Positions 31,241-43,500 of a stretch of 64,000 bases of DNA are shown piece by piece. Source of the DNA: Sabellastarte sp. h YS-2021. Its lineage: Eukaryota; Annelida; Polychaeta; Sabellida; Sabellidae. Below the pieces are notes generated by a model. The model was not told where the DNA came from. It ran no database searches and worked only from the letters and a program-made list of their open reading frames with translations. The stretch is from assembly GCA_964017235.1 (NCBI GenBank), contig OZ024933.1, forward strand, positions 10,915,962-10,979,961, given 5' to 3'. The position numbers were made by a program, and so were the translations under genes. Numbering within the stretch: the stretch's first letter is position 1; each line of letters opens with the position of its first letter.

Positions 31241-32110
31241 TTATTTTTGCCTTTCCCGTATAACCTGTATGTCAATATCTATTGTCAGAGGGACTGTATG
31301 TATCTGGGACTCACAGTCAGTTAGGTTTTTTGTCCTACAGAAATTAATGATATGGACAACAGCTTCTTTGCAACAGGCAATGTGAACCCGTGATTTGTCC
31401 AAGTGATACTTCCATGCTCTAAGTGCAGCCAAAATTTTGAACATTTTGAGGTGGGCTACTGGTCAATTTGGAGACCTCAGGTTTCAGGGGATAGCATAAA
31501 CTTGGCCTAATTTGACCTGCTTCAAGATCAATTTCAAATTTGAAATGCATATATGGTCAAACAAAATGACAGCACTGGGTGTGGGGAGAAATTTTTAAAG
31601 TAAGTAAATATATCTCTTTGCCTCTTTAGTTATAGTCATTTCAGCTATGTCATGCATTCTATGTTATACATTAAGTACGCATACACAGTTGCACATATAT
31701 AATGGACTTCCTAGAAGGGATCCAAGCTTTCTGCACTGATTCATGTGGGGCAATACAAGGTTCATGGATGTTTGCAGGGAAATGGATAGTGTGAAGGTCT
31801 GTGTTGACAAGGATGCCTAAACAGTTAAATAGGTTGAAGCTTCTTGGCTTCTTAGATTAGCTATTTTCCAGAGATCTCAAAACCCAATTATGTCAATATT
31901 TGAAGGAACAACAATTGGAAGGATGTTATCTATGTAATTAATTACATTAAAATTACGTAGACACATAATGTGATGCATACCATTGCTTAGATGCTGAACA
32001 AATGCACTGCTTTGACAATAACCAAAAGACAAACATGTGTCCTGGTACCAGCAATTATGACACAAGCCAAAAAGATTATGCCCTTTTGGGTCCAGCTGAA
32101 AATGTCTGAA
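31241..32110 (-). pseudogene. DIRS-order element D remnant (RT and RNase H)
   Basis: At about 32110-31880 the minus strand encodes AFRHFQLDPKGHNLFGL, DTCLSFGYCQSSAFVQHL and NVINYIDN, which match the DIRS-type RT motifs of elements A and B. YIDN replaces the catalytic Y-[IV]-D-D. At 31444-31241, MFKILAALRAWKYHLDKSRV and the following KEAVVHIINF match the RNase H segment of element B (LNIMVALKVWSQHW; CDNLAVV). No gag or recombinase is seen nearby. This copy is far more decayed than A or B. Confidence 0.7.
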
Positions 32111-32599
32111 TGCTCACTTAATGACAACCATTATTCCCTTATACAGTAACTTGCCACATTTTTAGACATGGTCATTTATTGGGATTTTTATATAGAAGGG
32201 GGTATTTAAGCAAAAATTTTTACCTATACCAGTATTAACTGATTTACCATGTAGAAAACTTAAATGTATTACAGCTTTTCCGTTACTTGAATTAGATTTT
32301 CTCTGGTCATGAATGGGAAAGTATGGAGGTCAACCACTAGGGCTGCATTGAATGGGCCTAATATGATATTACTATATTTTTCGTCTTATTTGTAAATCTT
32401 TGTATCTCAAGATGTTTTGGCAAATGTATGACTGTCTAATAGGGACTGAACCGATTAGTTTTGGCAGTTGGGAGTATGAGTTGGGATTAAATGAGCACAA
32501 CACCAGAGAGACTTTTTATGTAAGGTTACGGTACCTTTTTTATTGAGTTTGAGATTTTGATTTTCATCACTACTTTTTGGACACAAAGTTTACTAGAAT

Positions 32600-33160
32600 A
32601 AGGCATCATTCAGTGTCAGGAATGGATAACACAGTTCTTTGACATGGTAGAACATATGGTGGTTCTTATATTCTATGGAAGGAGTCTCTGCTGGCTACCA
32701 TAACACCCCTAGTAACCTAACCTAAAAGACTTTGTGAAATTAAAGTAAACTTTCACCAATTTTTTTTATTTCTGCGTAATGTATATATACCTTGTGATTC
32801 TGGTACATTATCTGACAACAATGAATATATAGACATTTTAAATGAAATTTCAGCATTGCTTAACAACTCTGTCATTGTAGCAGGTGATTTCAACACAGAC
32901 TTTAACAGAGGCAATTCTTTCTCCAACTCTCTTAAAATGTGTATGTAACAGGAAACTATGACATGTGTTTCAAATTATCGTAATGTATTACACATTTGTA
33001 AGTAAGGCCAATAGAGGTAAATCCAATATTGATCATGTCTTTGTAAGTCATAACTTGCTTCATTTAATTTTCAAACTTTGGTGTCAATCATAATGGTGAT
33101 GACTTGTCTGATCACTCTGTTATCAATGTAACTTTTTCATTACCAAATGAAATATGCTAG
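32600..33160 (+). pseudogene. LINE endonuclease (APE type) remnant
   Basis: In changing frames the plus strand encodes an RTYGGSYILWKESLLATITP stretch, then RNVYIPCDSGTLSDNNEYID, SVIVAGDFNTDF (32871-32906) and a later SDHSVINV (about 33108-33131). GDFN and SDH are the conserved active-site motifs of apurinic-like LINE endonucleases, which nick the target. A frameshift and stops are scattered through it. Confidence 0.75.
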
Positions 33161-34377
33161 GTTGCAATATCAAATGTTAAAAGTGGTGAGAGGGTATGTC
33201 AGAACAAAGCAAGATATAAACATATTGAAAAATATAAAGTAACACTTGATCAAAGGCTAGATTAAATAGATATTCCCTGGGATGCTCTACATTGTAAAGA
33301 TATATTTTGTACTGACAATGCTAGGGCGTTAAATGATTTGTTTGGAAAAGATTATTAATGAATATATTATTGCAGGAAAAGGGTGTATTTCATCTACAAG
33401 TCATGTAAAAAAACAAGCATCTGCTCCTGGTTGGTCAATGTTTGTTGAGGATAAAAATAATTCATGTATACTGTGGCATAAAATCTGGAAGGAGAATGGT
33501 TTTTGAAGTTCTGGTGTACTACATGAGTTGAGAAGACATACTCGTTCTCAATACCATTATGCTATCAGACATGTTTAAAAGAACAAGAATTCTATAATGG
33601 CTAGGAAGTTGGGTGACTCAATGGCTAATGGTTGTTATAGTAATTTCTGGAATACTGTGAAGAAATGAATGGTAAAACATCAAAGTCAGCCAATACAGTT
33701 GACTGTTGGTGAGAATAGTTTATGGGAAGTTTTTTCAAACAAATATAAATGACTCTACAATATTGTCTCTTACAATAAAAGGGAAATTGAAATGCTAAAG
33801 TTAAAGATTAAAAACTTAATAAAAACAACTTGTGAATGTGGGGTTTGTTGTGCCTCCCATTCTGTCTCTGTGACTGATGTTGAAGAAGCAATTAAACGTT
33901 TAAAAAGTTCAAAAAGTGATGGTAGTATTCCTGGTATGTTGGATTATGTCATAAATGGTACAAAAAGGCTGCTGTCTGGTTAGCACTACTATACAACAGT
34001 TGCTTACTTCATCGTTTTGTTTCTTAGTACCTTAATACATATGCCAAAAAATAAGTGCCAGTCACTAAATGAATCAAGTAACTACAGAGGAATTACTCTT
34101 AGTAGCATCATAGGTAAATTGTATGATTTTAGACTAAAATGAACAACATGATACTCAGATCATCAAATCTTCAAGGAAAATCATTCAACAAGCATGTACA
34201 CATTTGTGTTAAAGGAAGTAATCCAGTATTATATAAATAAAGGTAGTTATGTACATTGTATGATGATAGATGCCTCCCAGGCTTTTGATAGAGTGGAATA
34301 TGTTAAACTATTTACTCTTCTGTTAAAAAGAGGTCTGTCCAATTGTAGCCTGATTCTTAGTTTCTTGTTATACTCAA

Positions 34378-35783
34378 TAGAATAGAAACATTTATATAGC
34401 GCAAAATTGATGCAACATCCTCTAATGCGCTTGAAATCGAAAAGGGAAAGTCGAGGGACGTTCGAGGTCATGATCTAAGGTTAGCGCCAGCCAGGGAGAT
34501 GTACTATGGTGGAGGATATGCTAATCTAAACAAGTAGGTCTTTAGCTGGCTACGGAAACCTGTTATTGTTTGTTGTGATCGTACTGATTGTGGGAGTCTG
34601 TTCCATTCTATGGGGGAAGCCACTGCAAAAACTCTCCTACCGATGGCCTTTTTGTGAGAGGCTGAGGAAAGAGAAAGACGATTTCCACGTGTTAGACAAC
34701 TGGTTTTGATCAAGGATGATAGGTATATGGGTTGAGAGAAATTTATAGCCTTGAAAGTAATTAGATTGTACTTAAACAAGATACGGTAAGTGATAGGAAG
34801 CCAGTGTAGTTTTTGAAGAAAAGGAGTGACATGGCTAGTTCTATTAAGTCTAAAAACAATTCTACAAAGGGCATTTTGTATCTTTTGGAGTTTAGCTACA
34901 TTGTACTTACTGATGCCATAGAGTAGGGAATTGCAGTAGTCAAGTCGACTACTGATCATTGAGTTTGCAAGCAAGGCTGCAGTTTCCACACTGAGGAATT
35001 TACGGATACGTCTTAGGTCTTTAAGGTGGTAGTAACAGGCTCGACACATATTTGTTATGTGGTTGGAAAAGGTGTTTCCAGAGTCAAAAATTACACCCAG
35101 GTTCTTGACTGTATCGGTAGGGGAAATAGAATTTCCGAGAAGTTGAGTAGAGAAATTATGTATGAGGGACTCTCTGGCTTGTCTATCACCTATTATAATA
35201 AATTCAGTTTTCTCGGGGTTGAGTTTCAATTTCACGCCAGCCATCCAGTTTTGGATACATGTGAGACACTCTGTAAGCTCAGCGAAACTGGAATCAAAAT
35301 TCCTATTGTCCAATGCTAGATATATTTGGGTGTCATCAGCATATAGATGGTGGGTGACATTGAAATTGGAAATGATATTACTGAGAGGGGTTTTGTAAAG
35401 GGTAAAAAGGAGGGGGCCCAGGACAGAACCCTGGGGCACACCATACGGAAGTGAGAACGCATCTGAAAAGCTATTTCCTAATTTAACCTTCTGTTTCCGG
35501 TTTGAAAGATAGGATCTGATCCACCTCAACACAGTACCATCAACCCCAAACCAATCTCTTAGGGAATTAAAAAGAATGTCATGGTCGATAGTGTCGAAAG
35601 CTGCTGAGAGGTCCAGCAATGTGAGTGCAACAGCCTTACCAGAGTCCAACGAAGCAGCAATGTCATTCTGGATTTTCAAAAGCGCTGATTCTGTGGAATG
35701 GAGTCTCCTGTAAGCAGATTGGTTGACATTGGAGAGCCCCTCGCTATCGATGTAATTATTTAACTGTTTGGCCACTACTTTTT
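34378..35783 (-). mobile_element. L2/CR1-group LINE nested in another LINE (L2-2)
   Basis: The 3' end has the family terminus (GCGCTATATAAATG, then a TTCTATTCTATT tail) at 34378-34410, and the 5' break is near 35783. A possible 5-bp duplication CTCAA flanks it at 34373-34377 and 35784-35788. The host LINE RT reads on both sides, so L2-2 is the younger of the two. Confidence 0.9.
34504..35775 (-). CDS. L2/CR1-group reverse transcriptase, intact 423-codon frame
   Basis: The frame begins MAKQLNNYIDSEGLSNVNQS, inside the fingers domain, and runs unbroken to a terminal RSQLKTYLFRLAYPPP. Motifs in order are LLDLSAAFDTIDHDIL (about residues 52-67), [19 protein letters not shown] (about 109-127), catalytic YADDTQIYL (about 145-153), LNPEKTEFIIIG, and FLSVETAALLANSMISSRLD. 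The endonuclease is missing through 5' truncation, so it cannot move alone. It is the best preserved L2 copy in the window and serves as the reference for the fragments at 20.4-31.1 and 50.1-51.0 kb. Confidence 0.9.
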   Translation of the reverse strand: MAKQLNNYIDSEGLSNVNQSAYRRLHSTESALLKIQNDIAASLDSGKAVALTLLDLSAAFDTIDHDILFNSLRDWFGVDGTVLRWIRSYLSNRKQKVKLGNSFSDAFSLPYGVPQGSVLGPLLFTLYKTPLSNIISNFNVTHHLYADDTQIYLALDNRNFDSSFAELTECLTCIQNWMAGVKLKLNPEKTEFIIIGDRQARESLIHNFSTQLLGNSISPTDTVKNLGVIFDSGNTFSNHITNMCRACYYHLKDLRRIRKFLSVETAALLANSMISSRLDYCNSLLYGISKYNVAKLQKIQNALCRIVFRLNRTSHVTPFLQKLHWLPITYRILFKYNLITFKAINFSQPIYLSSLIKTSCLTRGNRLSLSSASHKKAIGRRVFAVASPIEWNRLPQSVRSQQTITGFRSQLKTYLFRLAYPPP

Positions 35784-36797
35784 CTCAACAAAAGCTAATA
35801 AAACTAAAATGGGGTAATAGTGTGGCAAATACTTTCTCAGTGGAAAATGTTGTCAAGCAAGGGGGAGTGTTATCCCGCTTTCAATTTGCTGTATACATGG
35901 AAGCTTTCCTGCAAAAGCTTGAAAAATTAGGTTTTGGGTGTTATGTGGGAAATAAATTCATATGGAATTGCTTATGCAGATGATGTTTCTATACTTGCAC
36001 CTTCTGTGACATCACTTAAACTCATATTAAAGACTGTTGCTGAATTTGGATGCAATTTTGCTGTTAAATTTAATCCTAGTAAAAGCATATTTGTCATCCT
36101 AGGCAAGAAGTTACACAAGTCACATGTTATATATTTTAATGGTGTAGCTATTACTTCTACTAATGCAGCAGACCATCTTGGACATTCTTTTGGCTGCAAA
36201 TCTCAGGAGAATCATATATTAAAGACTAATAATGATTTTGTCAAAAGATTTAACTTAATGATGAGTGTGTTTAGGCATTGTTCAGTACGTATGAAGTATA
36301 GATTATTGAAACCTTATTGCTTGTCCTTATGTGGGTGTGTTCTTTGGGAATTTTCATGTGATGTGGTAAACAAATTTTATGTGTGCTAGAGAAAATGTAT
36401 GAGCCAATTTGATTTAGTCACAGAACACATGGTGGTTACTTACAAAATGTGGTGGATGATATTTCTATTGAAAACCAGCTGATTAAAAGATTTGTGAAAT
36501 TTTACAATAAGGTAATTTGTAGTGAAAACCCTGTCGTGCAATTATGTTGTTCATTAGTAAACCAAGGCAGTAATTCAACAGTTTGTAGGAGTTTAAACTA
36601 TGTGAGAAATAAATTTAGTATTACAACTGACAAAAATTTAGAGATACCCCCATGATAAAATAGTAAATTTAATGAAGGAGTATGATTGCAGTAATGACGA
36701 TGATGCATTTAATATATGTTGCATTAAAGATGTTATAAACTTAAGAAAAAGTAATAATGTCTTCACTAAAGCTGAAATAAATACTATATTAGATTAG

Positions 36798-37900
36798 TTC
36801 TTGACTTCTTTCCTGACATCTGGATATTATTTGGGAAAATATGCAACAATACAGACCACTGCTCTTTCATCAGAGAAATAATCTTTTTGGCAGCATTACT
36901 GCTTCCTTTGCATCAAACTACTGATCAATCTGGACAGAGCGGTAGGGATATTTTACACACACATACACATCATTCCTGGAAGGTACACTACAGTCAAGAT
37001 AATCCTTGCATAGGAAAATCTTACCAAGAGAACAAACTTGTGTGCATGATTCTTTAAGTTGCTCTACATTTTCGAAAATATTAATATTACTTTTGATGGG
37101 TGTAATCAACAAACTTTTTTGGCTTTTGGGGGGTAGTCAAGCAATTTTGGTGGGAGTTTTGTTTGGCAGCATGTCATTGAAACAATTCAATGGCCTTGTT
37201 TGACCACCTGTCTGTACTTGACTTAATTGTATATCTGGTTATGCAAAATAAAATGACAGTATAGTAGTATTCACTGTAGAACAAACAATCCCAACAGAGA
37301 ACTCAATGACATTCCGGGGGCCAACTGTCTGTACTTGTCGAAATTAAAAATCTCATAGGAGACAATGCAATGACGTTATTTGGCAACCTGCCTCCACTTG
37401 TCTTCATTTAAAAAGAAGTTTTCATATACATCTTTTAGTCCAAGTAAGTGATTTGGAAGAACTGAGTAAATCCTTTGTGAAGACTCATTACATATTGTAT
37501 ATATTTCAATAAACATTAATTATTCCATTTGCCATAACCGTATCCACAATTATTCTATCTCCAAACTCTATCCCCAAATAGCATAGAACAAATATATATA
37601 TACCGTGGTTTTGACATTTCCTGTGATTTGCATGATATACATGCAAGTAAAATTTGCAGAGTTTCAAAAATGAAAAATGTATAGGTGCTAGCAAAAAAAT
37701 AGTAAAATGCACAGTGGAAATTATTTACGTGAAAAAGAAACAGCGCTATCTGTTTCTCTATTCTTGGATCTTTTTGACCATTTATTTACTTCTGTGGGTA
37801 TTTCAAGGGACTATGAAAATGACTCCACTTAGATACTCTTTGAACTTCTTAATGCACACATATACCAAATTTGCCAAGGTATGTGTAAGTAAGAATCAGT
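36798..37900. other. Stretch without recognisable gene
   Basis: Short frames on both strands are unrecognised. Nothing supports a gene or named repeat. Confidence 0.35.
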
Positions 37901-39310
37901 AAGAAGAACAGGTTACCACTACTTCTGTGCAGAATGTTTGTCAAATTATTTTGATTGTGAACAGATAGATCAAGTTGCCTGTCACATATGATCAAATCCC
38001 ATCACAGTGGATGATACTAAACCAATTGATGAAAGATTTCACACACTGCTTTTAACTTTACATGTCACATGCAAAAAGTGCAATTATGTTTGTCTCTGAT
38101 GAATATTTCTCTACACTACTGTGCTTCAAGTCTCAGTGGTAATGAAGATCATATTTCTCAATATCAGACACCATACCAAATAATCTTCAAATTCATAGTA
38201 CACCAAAGGATAAAAGTGCATCATACAATACTATACAGATCCAAACATCCCCACACTTTTTGGATGAATCAAACAGTGTGCTGCCAATCCCATTAATGGA
38301 GAAATTTCTTTTTGATCGTTGTCATCTTTACTTACAAAACCAGAAAAAAGGCTACATACACATTAATCAAAAAGAAAATTGCATTTTTTCAAAGTTTAAG
38401 TAAATTATAACGTGTAAAACAGGGGGTCATCCCCATTGTATTGCAGCAACTTATTAAAATTTTAAAAAATTATTCTTGATGTGGACTCTTCTTTGAAATG
38501 AAAAAAGATTAGAGAAGTTGCAAGTTAACAATCTGCCTTCCTGGAATAGCAACTGAGTTATAGCAAATTCCAGCAATTATTAATTAAAAGTAATTAAAAG
38601 TTTTACAAGTCAGAGGCTCGATGTTTGTTCTAGCACTGGAATAAGAAATTAATCATATATGTCTACAAGAGTTTCATTGGCAATGAAAACTGTTTTAAGG
38701 GTTTTATGGAACCAGCATAGGAAACATAAGCAATATCATTCAAAATTTGCAGGTATAACATATGGAAGAGAAAAATAAGAGAGGATTGAAAGAAAAAAAA
38801 ACTATTTGATCATCTGGAAATAAAATAGCTAAAAAAGAAGGATGATAGTATCCATGACAGTACTAGTGGATTTCTTGGGAAACTAGTATCTATTGTACAT
38901 GTTAAAGATTTGTGTGCATTTGTTAAGGAATGACCCAGTAATTATGAAGAGCAAAACAAGCTAATTTGGAAAGATGGTATGCCACAAAATCAAGTCTGAA
39001 TAAATAGTGGAGAAACCCAATTAAAAAGATGGTTGATGGTTGCTTTTTACTTTATGCCCACAAAGACTTGTATCCAAAGTTGAAATCATTGGCCAATTTA
39101 TGCTCAGGAAATATCTCAAAATTGCAACATGATGAACATTGGAACAACTTACAGACCAACCAGAGTGTTTTTATTTTTATGTCATCTTTGATGTCAGAGA
39201 AAACATTTTTGCTTGTGCTGCCAGCTCCAATACGTAGATATCCAAATTGCTTTAGACATCACAGGCAAAGCAAAGATTCAAAAATTAAGAAAAATAATTG
39301 ACGAAAATGA
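37900..39310 (+). pseudogene. Coding-like remnant, possibly a DNA transposon
   Basis: Reading across several frames gives short protein-like stretches: HYFCAECLSN, NPITVDDTKPIDERFHTL with LHVTCKKCNYVC (about 37995-38095), then LIWKDGMPQNQVWINSGE (about 38960-39014) and near the end ALDITGKAKIQKLRKIIDEN. The CxxC pairs and the VWI-G-E block remind me of a transposase-like family I cannot name with certainty. All frames are broken by stops. It could also be chance. Confidence 0.25.
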
Positions 39311-40060
39311 GAATATTGTCAACTGTTAGAATTTATAACTAACTGCACTTTTTGAATCTGTACGGTGCTTAAAAATATTAGGATTTACTAATGAAAATTT
39401 TGTTTTTAGCATGATGTCCAAAAAAAATCAAATTTTTCAATTTGACCTCACTTTTAGTTCTTTTTTATATACCCTTGCTTCTGGAAAGATGATGAGACAC
39501 AGTGGCCTCTCACTTGGTCAGATTCTTGAGCTCTTTGTAAAACTGTTTTACAAATACGTGATTTGAAAACGTTCTTTCAGTAAACTAAACTTCACTTCGA
39601 GAAATACAACTACATAATTTTACAAATGTGATGTGACAATCTTATTATGTAATTTTATATTTTGTGTGTACTTATTACACCTGCAATGGCATTCATAATT
39701 AACAAGTATCATTTGCAGTATTTCTAAATTGAGCCGATTTATGGAGCACATTCAATAATTATACACTGTAGTCCCCTTAATTTGGAACAAACATAAATAC
39801 ACAAAAACGACAGTAAATTCCTAATTGTCAGGTGACGATAGTTTTATGTAATGAATAAAAAAATGTATTATAGAATATTCATAATCACACCTAAACTGAA
39901 AATTGGAACACTTCTTTATTGGAAATTCATTGCAAACATAAAAGAAGTTTTAATATTTAATAACAGTGTTAAAATAATATTGATATATTTCTAATTAGCA
40001 GTCATTAGCTTTGACTACGATCTTATATGTAATACTAATGTCATGAATTCTATATTTCAG
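39311..40060. other. AT-rich stretch upstream of candidate exon E3
   Basis: No gene is seen. From about 40005 the sequence (CATTAGCTTTGACTACGATC) parallels the flank upstream of candidate exon E2. Confidence 0.4.
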
Positions 40061-40150
40061 GGAGCAAAGTAGCTATGCTGTTGGGTCTGTCAATTTTAAG
40101 TGTGTTCGTTGATTCATTTATCCTGCACTTTGCATACAGGGTTCCTGATG
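40061..40150 (+). other. Candidate exon E3 of a duplicated cassette
   Basis: Ninety bases lie between acceptor ATTCTATATTTCAG and donor GTAGGAATT. In phase 1 the exon is open and starts SKVAMLLGLSILSVFVDSF, continuing hydrophobic to AYRVPD. It leaves one base over (1-1 symmetry), as in E1 and E2. The other frames contain stops. A membrane helix is plausible. The donor side (GTAGGAATTAAACT) closely resembles that of E4 (GTAAGAATTAAAACT). Confidence 0.35.
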
Positions 40151-40794
40151 GTAGGAATTAAACTTTACATTTCACTTGATATTAGTTAACTGTTCATATT
40201 TATTCTTCATTAATATGTAATGTCTATGCGCAACTATTGATATTATTCATACAAAATCACTAAAGGTAGCAACTTCTTGCCCCAGACTGTTTGGTGGTTT
40301 GATGTAGTTATTTCTTCCCATTTTAAAAACTTTTTCAAACCCTGTGTATGTGGCATTTGCGTTAGTTATTCTACTTAATCATTTCCATCAATGAGATCTT
40401 ATTTGTCAATATTAAGAATAGCACCGCACCTTCATGATAAAGGGCTGCCATTGTCATAAATGACATTTTGTTATCAAACCTAATCACAAGATCAGTGTTA
40501 GTATAAATTTGCTAAAAATGTTCATATTTTCAAGAGTATTTACTATATTCACAAGTTATAACATATTCCATTCATATTTTCTACAACTTACAGTCTGGTT
40601 GAAAGTCCAGGGATTGTCATGAAAGAGGCTTCCTTGTAATGTAACATTCTCAACATTTGCCGTAAATGTCATCAATGTCCTTGCACAATCTTTTGAGTTT
40701 TTTGCAAACAAACAGAAAAACATGAATCCGTAAATTACAGACACTTGGAAGAGGCACTAATAATGTTTGATTACTTTGAGTACCTCTCTGTTTT

Positions 40795-41165
40795 GTAATC
40801 CTTGTTCCTCTGAAGAAAACATTGATTTAAACTCAAGTTAAACACATCAGCTACTATAGTATTCTAAAGGAAATTACCTTTCATCTTTTAATTTTGATGC
40901 AACCAAATATACTTATTTTACCCTTCAATATTTTGTTGGGACAATCAACAAATGCCATTTTTTGAAAAAAAAAAACTGTTTTAGTCACTGCTGTATTTAT
41001 ACTCATAATTAGAAGTTGAAGTAATTGCAATTTGTTCCCTGTGAGGCCTCCTCTTGTATTAATTTATTTAAAAATATAACTTCTGGACAAAATCCAAAAT
41101 CTGACAATTTGGGTATTACTGTACTGATAAATATCCGAGTCACACTGCAAAATGAACGTTCAGTG
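40795..41165 (+). repeat. Homologous block following candidate exon E3
   Basis: It resembles 19880-20240 and 56590-56900. Landmarks are CCTCTGAAGAAAACATTGA, CACATCAGCTACTATAG, GCAATTTGTTCCCTGTGAGG and AAATCTGACAATTTGGG. Reading from TATTCTAAAGG after the AG is open for about 50 codons in this copy. It starts about 0.65 kb after E3. Confidence 0.55.
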
Positions 41166-41481
41166 GATATATTTCGCCCCCAGTCCCCAAGGGCCCCCCA
41201 AGACAGTAATTAACATGGTTGGGGATTTTTTTATTACTACACAGAACATAATGTAAATTAAGTTGATTAATACATGTAACACTACAAAATATATACAGCT
41301 CAGACAGTAAAATATATACTACATGGACTAGGCATGATCCAAAAATTTAATAGTCCAAGTCCATATAACTGATCGTGCAGTCTGTCAATAAATGTTACAA
41401 CCAAAATAGTTGCTAATTAAGAATAATATATGAACTAATAAGCCAGTAATAATTATAAACATGCAGACACTGATACGTTAA

Positions 41482-41754
41482 CTAAATATGCCATATAAAT
41501 ATGCCATATGCTAGTATGACACCTGAATGTGGGAAAGATTTCTGCAATATAATAATAGTTTTCCTCACCCTTGAGTCTGTCATGCCTTGAAATTTACCAA
41601 CCACCTTGGCTTCAAATAGTGGATTCATACTGCCTGGCTTATACAAATGGATGACTGCGTTTAAGGCTCCATAACAGCACATTATCCAATCCAACCTTGG
41701 CAATGTGATGACATTGACCTTGGCCTTTGGTTGCGTGGTTTTACTCCATATCAT
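41482..41754 (-). pseudogene. Tyrosine recombinase fragment of DIRS-order element C
   Basis: The 90-codon frame reads MIWSKTTQPKAKVNVITLP, then a LDWIMCCYGALNAV segment and GSMNPLFEA, which align with IKWSKTIQNRRDTATISVP, LCPYRALQAM and GSPNDPLFQV in the recombinase of element B. It ends near the position of the H-x-x-R box, which is not preserved. Only the middle of the enzyme is present. Confidence 0.65.
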
Positions 41755-41900
41755 ATAAGGTTAACTTCTGGCTTACCAAAGAGAATGTCACCTCCAAAAA
41801 TGACACAAAGGATCAAAGTATTTGATAGCATGAGGAACCAGGTTTGACAACCGGAAGAATCCAAAACATCCTATCAACCAGTACAGCCACATACCAAACG

Positions 41901-42407
41901 TTAAAAAATGACAACCCACTTATGCAACTCAAAGACCAAAATATCAACATTTGAGTCAGTATCCTGGACTTGTGGCATGACCTGATCAGTTAGTGGTGCA
42001 TAACCAAAGTCATACAGTGATTCTTGTTTAAAGGAATAGTAAATTACAAACTGAAACCTTGGCGCCCAAATTCCCATGAAGCAAAGAGTGCTCAACTCAT
42101 CATACTCCGATGTGTTAATGCCAAATAGCTTTACACTCGCATTCATGACATTTCGAACAGGAAGGTCAACATTTATGTCGTTTGGTAATCTGTTCTTTTT
42201 AGTTGGTACAAGTGACGTTGTTATGTTTAGCAGTCGCAAAAGGACTACAACTGACAAAATTGGGATCTTGTGTTGGATGACTGTGACGGCCTCCTTATGG
42301 CTGGTTTTACATTTTCTCTTTAACAACATCTGCATATGACCTATCTGCCATATTATTCTATCTGCCGTTCTACATAACATGAAAGAATACTGCAAGGGAT
42401 GAACCAT
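41901..42407 (-). pseudogene. N-terminal part of the RT polyprotein, DIRS-order element C
   Basis: The 168-codon frame contains YDFGYAPLTDQVMPQVQDTD near its end, which aligns with FQFGFIPLSDVQESECKDIN at about 8130-8190 in element A. The remainder is the poorly conserved region upstream of RT. The RT palm is not found downstream. Confidence 0.6.
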
Positions 42408-42489
42408 TTGATTTTCAATGTGTCTTTTGGTCTACATTTGGAGTTATATAGTAATCTTGTGGTAAAATTATTACTTCCAGTTTGCATAC

Positions 42490-43500
42490 CTAGTCTTCTG
42501 AACAAACTTGCTACTGTTTAGGTTTAGCTGTTTTGGTCCAGCGAAAGCAACAAATTGCGAGCTGGTCATTGTATTCAATGCACCACTTCATCATTCCATA
42601 ATCTTTCTCGGGATGATTTATAATGCCACTATGTTACAGGCAATATGCACAAATATGTCTGTGCATTTTTCCATTCACATCAGGGTTCCTAGAATACTGA
42701 CACATCCCATTCTGGTAAAACTTATAGAACCATGACTTCTTTCTATTGTCTGACTTTGACCTGATTTGTTGCTTGGCCCTGAATGCTTTTGCACATGCTC
42801 CTATCTAATGCACTTGAGGTGGTCCCTATAAACCGTACCATGGCCATGTGTAGCCATGTCACCTTGTTTTCACCACCATTATCTCCATTGGACTGCTCTC
42901 TTTGACTTAACTTTAGCCTTGTGGTCATTACCTGAATCATTCTGTAACAACTTCAGTTTCCTTAGCCTATTATGAACCTGACGCATCTTGACTGAACTTT
43001 TCACTGTAGACAAACTAGGCAAACAAATATCCAACTCAACATCAGAGTTGCTTTCAGTCCTACTATCACTGGAACTTTTTTACATTTTTACAGAATTTTT
43101 CACAGATGCCATGCTTTTTACTTAACTTTGATTATTCATAAGATCTGGTCTGCTGCTTCTGGTGATGATCTGCCTTGACCTTGACTGCTGATACTTGTTC
43201 CTCCACTGTGTCCATGTGATACCATGACCTTCTTGAACAGCTGTAATAACTTTAACAACACCGAGTCTTCTCCCTCACTGGAACTATTGTCGATACCATT
43301 TGTTATCGTTTATCATTTGTTTTTTTCTTTGTGGCATAACAATGATGTCATAATTTACACTGGTTTCTTCTGTAAGAACACCACTTAGTGGCATAATATA
43401 AAAGTCATTGTCAGTGGTTACTTGGATTTTCTTGACACATTTACACTTTCTGCCATAGGCTGCAAATGCTTTTCCAAATTTACTGCATCGATTTTTGTAA
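42490..43500 (-). pseudogene. Gag-like remnant of DIRS-order element C
   Basis: In broken frames the minus strand encodes an AAYGRKCKCVKK cysteine segment (about 43450), a Ser/Asp-rich part with SSDSRTESNSDVELDI, a KVKSKR block near 42910 (compare KFKSKRGG in element A) and a terminal HRHICAYC with HPEKDYG (about 42600-42660), the remains of the CCCH-type zinc finger. The order matches the intact gag-like ORF at 13822-15129. Confidence 0.6.

Larger units (their letters stand above)
32600..36797 (+). mobile_element. Jockey-superfamily-like LINE, decayed, split by an L2 insertion
   Basis: Endonuclease and reverse transcriptase pieces occur in the normal order at 32600-33160 and 33790-36797 on the plus strand. 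Between 34378 and 35783 a minus-strand L2 copy interrupts the RT. The clade is uncertain; the RT resembles CR1/Jockey-type enzymes of marine invertebrates. Confidence 0.75.
33792..36797 (+). pseudogene. LINE reverse transcriptase, two halves around a nested element
   Basis: The left part has VEEAIKRLKSSKSDGSIPG (33869-33931) and MMIDASQAFDRVEYVKL (34259-34309), the first catalytic aspartate region. After the nested L2 copy the right part resumes with SVENVVKQGGVLSRFQFAVY (from about 35836) and catalytic AYADDVSILAPS (35971-36006), then FNPSKSIFVILG and a degraded C-terminal region to about 36797. Multiple frameshifts and stops show it is dead. Confidence 0.8.
41482..43500 (-). mobile_element. 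DIRS-order element C, decayed and internally deleted
   Basis: Gag, RT N-terminal and tyrosine recombinase pieces follow each other in the right order on the minus strand. The RT catalytic part and RNase H are missing between about 41901 and 41754. It is the third recognisable member after A and B. Confidence 0.7.

Noticed and set aside
40556-40744. Minus-strand frame with a GTAAGT-like donor, possibly an exon
   Set aside because: There is no convincing acceptor, and I do not see a counterpart in the homologous units at 19 and 56 kb.
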